The notes under the pieces were generated by a model, which was not told the DNA's origin, searched no databases, and worked only from the letters and a program-made list of their open reading frames with translations. From NCBI GenBank assembly GCA_016235345.1, contig JACRLG010000028.1:64001-128000 (forward strand): DNA of 64,000 bases. The letters are read 5' to 3'. The stretch's first letter is position 1, and every line of letters begins with the position of its first letter. Origin of the DNA: Deltaproteobacteria bacterium. GTDB taxonomy: Bacteria; Desulfobacterota; Desulfobacteria; Desulfobacterales; Desulfatibacillaceae. The position numbers and the translations under genes are program-made. Of this stretch, positions 57,680 to 64,000 are shown one piece after another.

Positions 57680-58450
57680 ATGGAAAAAACCGAAATCAGA
57701 TTCGTGGGGCACGCCACGGTTTATCTTGAAACCGGCGGCGTTTCGTTCGTGACCGACCCCATGCTTTCCCAAAGGGCACTGGTGGTAAGGCGGTTCGGCG
57801 CGCCGGGCGCTGAGGTGAAAGACCTGGCCGGAGCCTCGTGCATCCTTGTTTCACACGCGCACTTCGATCACCTGGACCTGCCCACCCTGGACCGTTTTCC
57901 CAAATCCACACCCGTAATCACTCCTCACCGGGTGGGAAGCCTGGTCAAAAAGCTCGGCTTTTCCACAGTAATAGAGCTTGCCGACTGGGAAACCCATCAA
58001 GGAGGCGATTTTTTCGTTACGGCGGTTCCGGCCCGGCATTTCGGCGAGCGCATCTACGTGGACCCCTTCAGAAAGTACCAGGGCTATGTTTTCGGAAAAA
58101 ACGGGGGGCCTGCCTTTTATTTTGCGGGCGACACCGGATATTTCAACGGATTTGCGCAAATAGGGGAAAAATTCGACATCTGCTGCGCCCTTCTTCCAAT
58201 CGGCGCGTACCGCCCGGCCTTCATCATGAGGCGGGTGCATCTCAATCCGCACCAGGCGGTGCAGGCCTTCAGGGACTTGAAGGCCCGGTACATGGTTCCC
58301 ATCCATTTCGGCTCGTTCAAGCTCTCCCTGGAGCCGGTAAGCGAGCCGCCCCGAATGCTTTCCTCGATAGTGGAAAACGACCTTACGCTGAAGGACCGGG
58401 TTTTCATCTTGAAAAACGGCGAGAAGAAGATCATCGAAACCTGCGGGTGA
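57680..58450 (+). CDS. Metallo-beta-lactamase-fold hydrolase, UlaG-like
   Basis: 256 residues from the ATG at 57680 (a TTG at 57668 is less likely). The HxHxDH metal motif is in VSHAHFDHLDLPTL; other ligands are His in VPARHFGERIY, Asp in FAGDTGYFNG and His in VPIHFGSFKL. The opening IRFVGHATVYLETGGVSFVT is typical of the UlaG / RomA-like group that acts on lactones, phosphodiesters or N-acyl-phosphatidylethanolamine-like lipids. The substrate is not determined by sequence. It is monocistronic between divergent and convergent neighbours. Confidence 0.8.
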   Translation: MEKTEIRFVGHATVYLETGGVSFVTDPMLSQRALVVRRFGAPGAEVKDLAGASCILVSHAHFDHLDLPTLDRFPKSTPVITPHRVGSLVKKLGFSTVIELADWETHQGGDFFVTAVPARHFGERIYVDPFRKYQGYVFGKNGGPAFYFAGDTGYFNGFAQIGEKFDICCALLPIGAYRPAFIMRRVHLNPHQAVQAFRDLKARYMVPIHFGSFKLSLEPVSEPPRMLSSIVENDLTLKDRVFILKNGEKKIIETCG

Positions 58451-58551
58451 GGGCTTTATTCCGTTGCCCCTGCCCGCCCGCGCCGAAACCGGAAATCGAA
58501 AACCGGGGAAGGCTGGGACTCCCCCCCTGCATGATTGGGGTGCGAGGTGTT

Positions 58552-59010
58552 TTACAGGTTGGCGCCGTGGAAGCGTTTTGATTCGCTGACTTCGCTCCGG
58601 GAGTTGTAGCCGTAGAGGTTGAAGCCTTCGCGGTTTTCGGGTGATGATGCGTCGTACTGGCTTCCGAATGCCTCGCCGGAGTTGACCACGGAGGTGCGGT
58701 TGCCGATGGCGTTATAGCGGTAGTCGTACTGCCAGATGACGCGGGCTCCGGACTTGTTGAGGACCTGGGTTTTCACGTCGCGCTTGTCTTCGTAGGTATA
58801 CGTGGCCGTGACCGGGGTGTACGAGCCGTCCGTGCGGGCGGTGGACATTCCGGCAAGGAGGTCGGAGCCGGGCACGTAGGTGTAAGCCGTCGCGCCGGGG
58901 ACCGAATTCACGTTCCATGAGACCTGGTTCATGCGGCCCTTTTGGTCGTAGCCGTAGGAGACAAAATAGCTCGTACCTGACCTGCGAATAAAACTGACTA
59001 GGGATGACAC
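58552..59010 (-). pseudogene. Rhs/YD-repeat protein fragment
   Basis: 152 residues of open frame starting with a GTG. YD-repeat sequence is clear: YGYDQKGRMNQVSWNV, TYTYEDKRDVKTQ, YDYRYNAIGNRTSVVN and NLYGYNSRSEVSE. It lacks the signal, the bulk of the shell and a C-terminal toxin, so it is a core fragment. The left boundary of homology is near 58985, where an unrelated AT-rich gene begins upstream. Rhs fragments of this kind are common debris of polymorphic-toxin loci. Confidence 0.75.
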
Positions 59011-59013
59011 ATA

Positions 59014-59578
59014 CTAATTGTGACGCACTGTCCCGGAACATTTCAACTTTTTCGCGTTTAATTCGTCAATTTTTTGTATTGCAACGTAATAATTAAATGA
59101 TAAATCATTTACATCACCCATTAATTTTTTTGCTTTTTCAAAATAAAATTTTGCATTTTCATATTCAGTTAATAATAAATAATAATGTGCGATGTAAAAA
59201 TATATATTATAATTTTCTGAACCATCTTTATTAGAAATATTAGCTAAGCAAACATTTACAGAAATAATATTTTCATACATTTTAAACACATATTTCATGC
59301 TATAATTATCATCTAAGTAACCACTAATTGGAATATCTATCTAATATTCATTATTATATACTGAATTTTGATTAATTATTTTAATATTATTATAAGCAAT
59401 TTTTTTCCAAACTAAATAATATAAATATGTTTCAACAATATATTGTGGCACATTTTTCAAACTTTTATTTTTAATATAATTTAAATATAATATTTTAACC
59501 CCTTCTGAAAAGTCAGAATATGATAAAAAATATTTTTTATTGTAATAAAAAAGTTTGCCACGAATTAAATATAGATTA
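59014..59578 (-). pseudogene. AT-rich TPR-like gene, broken by an amber codon and IS1380
   Basis: One open frame on the minus strand, interrupted by TAG at 59341-59343 and cut at its 5' end by the IS1380 end at 59579. The first part reads GNLYLIRGKLFYYNKKYFLS onward; after the TAG the same frame goes on through IDIPISGYLDDNYSMKYVFK to KLKCSGTVRHN. Helical repeats such as YIAHYYLLLTEYENAKFYFE suggest a TPR-like fold. Base composition is far more AT-rich than anything else in the window, so it was acquired. An immunity-protein role beside the Rhs fragment is possible but unproven. Confidence 0.65.
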
Positions 59579-61242
59579 CCTGAATCCGTGACGCCTTCGT
59601 TACACACCTGTTTTCATGGTCTTGGGGGTGTCAATTTTCGAAGTTTCTCTGCCTTGACGATCCTGGAAAGGCGAATTTGAATGGTTTTATAGCTTTGATC
59701 GCCGATTATTGTACGTCAAGGCCGAATTTCACCAATTTCCGGGCATGTCTATGCCTCCTTGTTGTGTTTTGCTGCTCTGGCTGTTTTTTGCTGACCGAGT
59801 CAGCCGGGCGAAAGGGCGTTGTGGACCTGTAAAAACGCCTCAAATGCCGGGCAATTGCGTCCGAAAAGCAGCGTAAGCCTCCGGGCCGAGCGAACAAGCC
59901 GAGCGGCAATGGTCATCAACTCCTGGATTACCGTTTTTATTCTGCGTCTTTTTGCCGGGTGCCGAACGGGCGACTTGTCGCCGCAAAGCCCCATTTGGCC
60001 TATAAGCCGCAAGATATTGTAAGCAAAGCCCGCGCACGTCAGCACCAGCGCGTTGGTGGCGAATTTGCCCGAAGGCAGCCGTTCCATGTCGAGGTCGCTC
60101 TTGATTTCGCTGTGAAACTGCTCGCTTGTCCCATGGGCCTCGTAGAGCTTGATGATGTCCCCTGCGGGGAGCGCAAGGCTTGTCCACCAGCCTTCGAGCT
60201 CGATGTCAGGCACCGTCAGATATTGGCCTTTTTTGTCGATGCTGCGTTCCGTCACGCGGACCACCCGCATGAAGCGGTAATTTTTTCCTTTAAATTCATG
60301 GGCTTCGTGTACGGTCGTGACCGCGACTTTTTTTCCAGGGCGAGGCTCGGTGACCTGGCTTTCGGCGAACACCCTGTCGCGCCATTCGATGTGATTGGCC
60401 TTCCGGGGGTTCCATTTTACGATGTACGAGACTTTTTCGTGCCCGCGAAGCGCAACGAGGGTCTCAATGGCGCAGTGAGCTGAATCCAGGCGGGCAAGCA
60501 AAGGCTTTTGCGTCAGCCGCCGCGCCCTCATAACGACCCGGTTCAAAAAGGGGATGAAGTCATTTTGGCTGTGCTGGCTGCCTTCCCTGAGTTCCAGACC
60601 CACGCACCAGCCTTCTTCGCCCAGATAGGCGGCGATGGGCGCATAACCGTCAACTCCTTTGTAAGTGCGCGAAACGCCTTCCTTTTTTGTACCCCCGTTA
60701 TCCATCGGAAAAACGTCCATATCCAATGGTACATGGCCGGTGGAAATTTTCGTGACCGGTGCTTTCGCAGCCTTCAGCATTTCGATTGATGCGCTCTGGA
60801 CAGCCTGGGCGAACGGATCGGCATGCTGGTCGAAACGTTGGCGAAGCGACTCTTTTGAAGGAACATGCTTGATGGCAAGCGCAGCCTTGAACCAGTCGTC
60901 GCCCCGCACTCCGTCCATGGCCTCGAAGTCGCTTTTGCCCACGCAAAGTAGGCCCATGTAGCTTTTGACAACATCCTCGTGAGAGACGCGGGGCGCGCCG
61001 GGCACGCAGATCAAGCGATTGGCAAGGCCGGAGTGCTCATTTATCAAAAGCCCCACCAGGGCAAAGCCGGAATGGGGGGTAAAAAACTGAGTTTGCGATC
61101 TTCCGATTTTGATTTTCGGCATGGCTTTTCACTCACCGGGTGAATGGTTGAATGATTCGACCTTGCCATAAATAATGTTAAAAATCGAGATGTTATTTAA
61201 CGATCACCGCTCTTTTTATGTAGTGCCGCTCACGGATTCAGG
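59579..61242 (-). mobile_element. IS1380-family insertion sequence
   Basis: CCTGAATCCGTGA at 59579-59591 is repeated as a perfect 13-bp inverted repeat at 61230-61242; a CCT start is typical for this family. The 1,664-bp length and a DDE transposase inside agree. No target duplication is visible: flanks are ...GATTA and ACAAT..., so a rearrangement or an old insertion is likely. Confidence 0.85.
59800..61122 (-). CDS. IS1380-family transposase
   Basis: A 440-residue DDE enzyme, intact. Family landmarks are the N-terminal NEHSGLANRLICVPGAPRVS-type segment, LDMDVFPMDNGGTKKEGVSR (Asp), PLLARLDSAHCAIETLVALR (Asp), and YEAHGTSEQFHSEIKSDLDM with the catalytic Glu, followed by ERLPSGKFATNALVL. The length fits (about 430-450). 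Upstream and downstream non-coding parts belong to the element. It is the only intact transposase in the window. Confidence 0.93.
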   Translation of the reverse strand: MPKIKIGRSQTQFFTPHSGFALVGLLINEHSGLANRLICVPGAPRVSHEDVVKSYMGLLCVGKSDFEAMDGVRGDDWFKAALAIKHVPSKESLRQRFDQHADPFAQAVQSASIEMLKAAKAPVTKISTGHVPLDMDVFPMDNGGTKKEGVSRTYKGVDGYAPIAAYLGEEGWCVGLELREGSQHSQNDFIPFLNRVVMRARRLTQKPLLARLDSAHCAIETLVALRGHEKVSYIVKWNPRKANHIEWRDRVFAESQVTEPRPGKKVAVTTVHEAHEFKGKNYRFMRVVRVTERSIDKKGQYLTVPDIELEGWWTSLALPAGDIIKLYEAHGTSEQFHSEIKSDLDMERLPSGKFATNALVLTCAGFAYNILRLIGQMGLCGDKSPVRHPAKRRRIKTVIQELMTIAARLVRSARRLTLLFGRNCPAFEAFLQVHNALSPG

Positions 61243-61247
61243 ACAAT

Positions 61248-61487
61248 GTGAAATTCTATATTGCAATGTGTGCATCCCAAGTGGCATTGAACGATTCCGA
61301 CCCCTCACCAGACAGAATTGCGTCGCTTGGCAGTTGTGATTTTCATGACTCTGTCCTGATGGATTCATTTGAAATCGTTTGGAATGAATATACGAACTTG
61401 GGCGGAACAGATAAAGTTGCCAAGGGGTCTGAACTCTTGTCGAAGCTCAAAAAAAGAATGGTGCAACAGTATCCTCGAAGAACTTAG
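61248..61487 (+). CDS. Hypothetical protein, possibly 5'-truncated by IS1380
   Basis: 79 residues starting at a GTG six bases after the IS1380 end; AGGA from the element's end serves as the only possible Shine-Dalgarno. No family recognised (contains LGSCDFHDSVLMDSFEIVWN). The start abutting the element suggests that the true 5' end was lost. Low confidence that it is expressed. Confidence 0.35.
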   Translation: MKFYIAMCASQVALNDSDPSPDRIASLGSCDFHDSVLMDSFEIVWNEYTNLGGTDKVAKGSELLSKLKKRMVQQYPRRT

Positions 61488-61562
61488 AAATGAAGAGCGA
61501 ATAAAGGCTATCTTAGCGCCTAACAGATTATAGCATCTATGAATCTCATCATTTATAAATCA

Positions 61563-61603
61563 AAGTGGAACTCACTTTTATTCAAAACAAGTGAGTTCCA
61601 CTT
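61563..61603. terminator. 15-bp perfect inverted repeat, probable dapA terminator
   Basis: AAGTGGAACTCACTT (61563-61577), 11-base loop, AAGTGAGTTCCACTT (61589-61603). On the minus strand it lies 34 bases after the dapA stop and is followed by TGATTT, so U-richness is modest. Confidence 0.55.
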
Positions 61604-61636
61604 CAAAGGGCTCTGTTAATGCTTCTCGAAGACTTA

Positions 61637-62668
61637 TCAATAATCCTCGTAGGCCAGCCCTTCCCAGGATTTGGGGTTAGACAGGCGGTCTTCCACGTTG
61701 ACGCCGAAGTGGGACTCCAGGGGTGCGAAGACCCAGGAATTCTCGGCCTGGACCTTGCGGGCCGCGTCGAGGACCACGTTAAGGCCCTTTTTCGTCATCA
61801 GCCCAAGGGGCTTGCGGCAGGGGCCGGCGGGCATCCCCAGGACCCGCATCAGGGCCTTTATGGGGAGCGGATTCCTGGCCCGGCATTTCACATCGCCCTT
61901 GGCCGAGCTTTCCATGGTGGTGACCACAACGATGGAAAAGAGCGGCTTCAGGGCGGTCTCCACCCGGCGGGCCTCCTCCCAGTTACCGACGAGCGCGGCG
62001 GCCACCATGTCGGCCACCGCCTTGGGAGCCACGTTGGAAATCACCGAAATGACGCCGGAAGCCTTGATTTCCGCGCTTTCCATCATGGAAAAGGTCTTGT
62101 CGTCGTCGCCTGAGAGGATGACGAATTTATTGCCGCAAAGCTGGCGGGTGAGCTTCATGTTGTCGAAATCGCCCGTGGCTTCCTTCACCGCGCTCACGTT
62201 GGGGTGGGATTCGTTGAGAAGCGCAAGGTCCTGGGGCAGAAGCTGGGCCCCGGTGCGCCCCGGAATCACGTACGGGATGACCGTGAGGTCGGGAAAGGCC
62301 GCAGCCACGGGAGCGAGATACTCGCGCCGTATTTCCAGCGAGCTTGGGCCGTTGTAGTAGGGGTCCACCAGAAGCACCGCGCTTGCGCCGTTTTCAGCCG
62401 CAAAACGGGTTGCCTCCAGGGCCTCGGTGGTGTTGTTGGAGCCGGTTCCGGCCACCACGTCCACCTTGTCCCTTGCCCTCAGGGACACCCGGCGGGTGAC
62501 CTCGTGATGCTCCACCCACGAAAGCGTGGGGCTTTCGCCCGTTGTGCCCGCCGCCAGAACCCCGGAGACCCCGCAGGCCACCTGGAAATCCACCAGCGCG
62601 TCGAGTCCTTTTGCATCCAATCCATTTGAAAACGGCGTGATGATCGCCGTATATACACCCGAAAGCAT
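61637..62668 (-). CDS. dapA: 4-hydroxy-tetrahydrodipicolinate synthase (long form)
   Basis: 343 residues, about 50 more than the E. coli enzyme. Lysine and diaminopimelate synthesis starts with its condensation of pyruvate and aspartate semialdehyde. The active-site Thr pair is in LAAGTTGESPTLS, the Tyr in VDPYYNGPSS and IPYVIPGRTG, and the Schiff-base Lys in VSAVKEATGDFDN. The usual YNVPGRTG is YVIPGRTG here. The C-terminal extension (from about 295, NVVLDAARKVQAENSWVFAP onward) is outside the classical fold. AAGGAGGG precedes the ATG. Repeat copy H lies 14 bp upstream. Another DHDPS-family aldolase activity cannot be excluded. Confidence 0.8.
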   Translation of the reverse strand: MLSGVYTAIITPFSNGLDAKGLDALVDFQVACGVSGVLAAGTTGESPTLSWVEHHEVTRRVSLRARDKVDVVAGTGSNNTTEALEATRFAAENGASAVLLVDPYYNGPSSLEIRREYLAPVAAAFPDLTVIPYVIPGRTGAQLLPQDLALLNESHPNVSAVKEATGDFDNMKLTRQLCGNKFVILSGDDDKTFSMMESAEIKASGVISVISNVAPKAVADMVAAALVGNWEEARRVETALKPLFSIVVVTTMESSAKGDVKCRARNPLPIKALMRVLGMPAGPCRKPLGLMTKKGLNVVLDAARKVQAENSWVFAPLESHFGVNVEDRLSNPKSWEGLAYEDY

Positions 62669-62682
62669 AATCCCTCCTTAAA

Positions 62683-62840
62683 GCCCGTCTAAAAACGCGA
62701 ACTGCGGCGTCAGGCATCGCATCCCGGCTCGGTCACGTACGACCATCCTGATTTAGCCCAAGAACTCTGCGATTTCTTGGGCGGGTACGCTCCTCGCCGC
62801 TCGCTCGCCAACCTTAGCATTTCATCGTTTTTATCCAGGC
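62683..62840 (-). repeat. Stop-adjacent intergenic repeat family, copy H (long form)
   Basis: A 158-bp copy with ends GCCCGTCTAAAAACGCGAAC (62683-62702) and ATCGTTTTTATCCAGGC. Like copy B it has the extra inner hairpin CCCAAGAA/TTCTTGGG (about 62758-62780). It is not stop-adjacent: it lies between the TPR gene and the dapA ribosome-binding site on the minus strand. Confidence 0.85.
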
Positions 62841-62921
62841 TTTATGTCCAGCCGGATTTAAGCGGCTTTATAATTTTACGTAAACCGGGGCCATTTTATC
62901 CGGCCCCTGTTGATTCGACCT

Positions 62922-63431
62922 CTATTTGGCCTTAAGAAAATCCGCCTCCGCCTTCTCCAACTCATTCAGGGCCTTCCAGCACAGGCCCCGGTAGTAGTAG
63001 GCGGACTTCAGGTCGGGCTTTCTTGCTATCACCCTTTCAAAATCAGCCAGGGCGTCTTTTACGGACCCGGATTCGTGAAGGAATATCCCGCGCTGCATCA
63101 TGTACTGCCAGCGATTTTCGGCATCGGAAAGGTCCACCGCCTGGTTGTAGTCCGAAAGGGCGCGGTCCCGGTCCTTGATGGCCCGGTAAGCGGCGGCCCT
63201 GTTGTTGTAGGCCGGCGCCAACCGGGCTGGTTTTCCCTGATTTTCCTGGATGAAGCGGGTGTAATGGATTATGGCCGCATCGTACTGGCCGCGTTCCAGG
63301 GCGTCCGCCCCCTGTTTGAAGCTCCAGTCCGAGCGCGAAGCCAGGGACTCCATCTGCACTCCGCAGCCGTAGAGCGCAAACAGCGCAAAAAGGGCGAGAA
63401 CCGCGATACCTGCTTGAAGGCTTTGCCTCAT
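62922..63431 (-). CDS. TPR-repeat lipoprotein
   Basis: 169 residues from the ATG at 63431 (AAGGG upstream); a GTG at 63449 is possible. The N-terminus is a lipoprotein signal (FALFALYGCGVQ, Cys about residue 23). Tetratricopeptide repeats follow: SFKQGADALERGQYDAAIIH, PAYNNRAAAYRAIKDRDRAL and KSAYYYRGLCWKALNELEKA. It is probably an inner-face outer-membrane or periplasmic scaffold. Partners unknown. Confidence 0.75.
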   Translation of the reverse strand: MRQSLQAGIAVLALFALFALYGCGVQMESLASRSDWSFKQGADALERGQYDAAIIHYTRFIQENQGKPARLAPAYNNRAAAYRAIKDRDRALSDYNQAVDLSDAENRWQYMMQRGIFLHESGSVKDALADFERVIARKPDLKSAYYYRGLCWKALNELEKAEADFLKAK

Positions 63432-63504
63432 GACGACGGACCCTTTCACAACCCGTTCCGGTGCGTTAACCCTTTCCAGCCCGTTATAAAAGGCTGGATA
63501 CGAA

Positions 63505-63637
63505 GCCTGGATGCCAGTTTAAATATCGGCGATGAAGTGCAAGGAGTGCGAAAAGCCAATGAGCAAAGCGTACTAAATGTACGTGGCGGAATTGGCTTTG
63601 ATGCGCGGGCACTGTCAATTCGCGTTTTTAGACAGGC
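63505..63637 (+). repeat. Stop-adjacent intergenic repeat, copy I
   Basis: A 133-bp copy ending GCGTTTTTAGACAGGC exactly two bases from the stop (TAA, minus strand) of the gene at 63640. Internal arms AAAGCCAAT (63552-63560) and ATTGGCTTT (63591-63599) pair perfectly. Its left end (AGTTTAAATATCGGCGATG) is like that of copy B. Confidence 0.9.
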
Positions 63638-63639
63638 TG

Positions 63640-64000
63640 TTACAGGCGTCCCATTTTTTTCAACGTATCGTTGAACGTGCGGTAAAAACCGTTGTTTTCC
63701 GAAACCCCGGTGCTGATGATGCTGCCAATCTCGTCGATGTTCTTCAAGTTGATGATTATATTGACGCTTTTGGTGAAGGATGCCATGTTGTCCATGGTGC
63801 GGTGTTCGGAGCATAAAAGCACCAGGAAAATCTGCCTTCGCGTGGAAATGGTGAGCCTTCCCAAAAATTTCAGCACGTGGTTGTTTTCCGCGTTGTCCGT
63901 GTCGAACATCTCGTTTAGGACAACCATGTCGAAAATGTGAAAACGCATGGCTTTCAGGGCCTCGCGGGCGGTGGACGCCTCGGTGACCCGGTAGTGCATG
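63640..64000 (-). CDS. Receiver-like protein, 5' end outside the window
   Basis: At least 119 residues; the gene continues beyond the window end, so the true start is unknown. It resembles the second half of a response-regulator receiver: FDMVVLNEMFDTDNAENNHV in the position of the phospho-acceptor, FLVLLCSEHRTMDNMASFTK and VNIIINLKNIDEIG in the position of the Lys loop. The acceptor Asp is not conserved in its usual place, so it may be a pseudo-receiver. A stop-adjacent repeat follows two bases after its stop. Confidence 0.55.
   Translation of the reverse strand, partial: MHYRVTEASTAREALKAMRFHIFDMVVLNEMFDTDNAENNHVLKFLGRLTISTRRQIFLVLLCSEHRTMDNMASFTKSVNIIINLKNIDEIGSIISTGVSENNGFYRTFNDTLKKMGRL

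Noticed and set aside
59341-59343. In-frame amber codon read as pyrrolysine.
   Set aside because: The gene is AT-rich, foreign and also truncated by an insertion sequence; no pyrrolysine genes are visible. A nonsense mutation is simpler.
61505-61535. Integron attC-like sequence (GCGCCTAAC).
   Set aside because: Only one half-site resembles the core; no inverse core, cassette array or integrase is present.

Overview
The window looks like chromosome of an anaerobic, Gram-negative Desulfobacterota-type bacterium (former Deltaproteobacteria). This is inferred from gene content and order: a monofunctional Ni-CO dehydrogenase (CooS), a short-Q-loop cytochrome bd oxidase, the tig-clpP-clpX-lon cluster, a pssA/leuB/asd neighbourhood like that of Geobacter relatives, orphan TRAP binding proteins, and very large DUF11/beta-barrel surface proteins. 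Most genes are GC-rich. A block at about 59.04-59.58 kb is extremely AT-rich and clearly foreign. No species is claimed.

Layout. 0-5 kb: 3' end of pssA, leuB, asd, greA (+), then a dolichol-kinase-like membrane protein (-). 5-11.6 kb: protein quality control on the minus strand (tig, clpP, clpX, lon) with a tRNA-Leu upstream. 11.8-15.7 kb: a zraP-like metal/envelope-stress gene followed by its histidine kinase and NtrC-type regulator, preceded by a textbook sigma-54 promoter and two matching upstream palindromes. 16-21.2 kb: cooS and cydAB, each with a recognisable sigma-70 promoter. 21.3-25.4 kb: a NuoG/HoxU-like iron-sulfur protein, an orphan TRAP-type binding protein, an IRG-like GTPase and a small outer-membrane barrel. 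25.6-30.4 kb: a compact minus-strand operon tgt, NDP-sugar epimerase, sugar-phosphate nucleotidyltransferase and E1 alpha/beta of a TPP enzyme with no E2. 30.6-30.8 kb: tRNA-Val and tRNA-Asp. 31.3-45.6 kb: four consecutive exported DUF11/SdrD-like proteins, one of about 2,474 residues with an OmpA-like domain and a C-terminal beta-barrel. 45.7-46.8 kb: an IS630 element with a frameshifted transposase. 47-55.05 kb: a complete high-affinity potassium operon, kdpFABCDE, with an extra 27-codon membrane ORF in front of kdpF. 55.4-58.5 kb: cupin, exported double-Cache protein, small coiled-coil protein, metallo-beta-lactamase-fold hydrolase. 58.5-61.5 kb: a decayed polymorphic-toxin-like island (Rhs fragment, AT-rich gene broken by an amber codon and by an IS1380 element). 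61.6-64 kb: a long dapA, a TPR lipoprotein and a truncated receiver-like protein.

The most unusual pattern is a family of about 110-170-bp intergenic repeats, nine full copies plus one relic. They have imperfect terminal inverted repeats (GCCTGTCTAAAAACG / GCCTGGATAAAAACG) and an internal hairpin around paired GTAC boxes. Six of the ten start exactly two bases after a stop codon, always with the same end facing the gene, and the arms of the internal hairpin change in a compensatory way between copies. This suggests a structured, oriented 3'-end element (or a MITE-like element with stop-codon-linked placement) rather than random intergenic junk.
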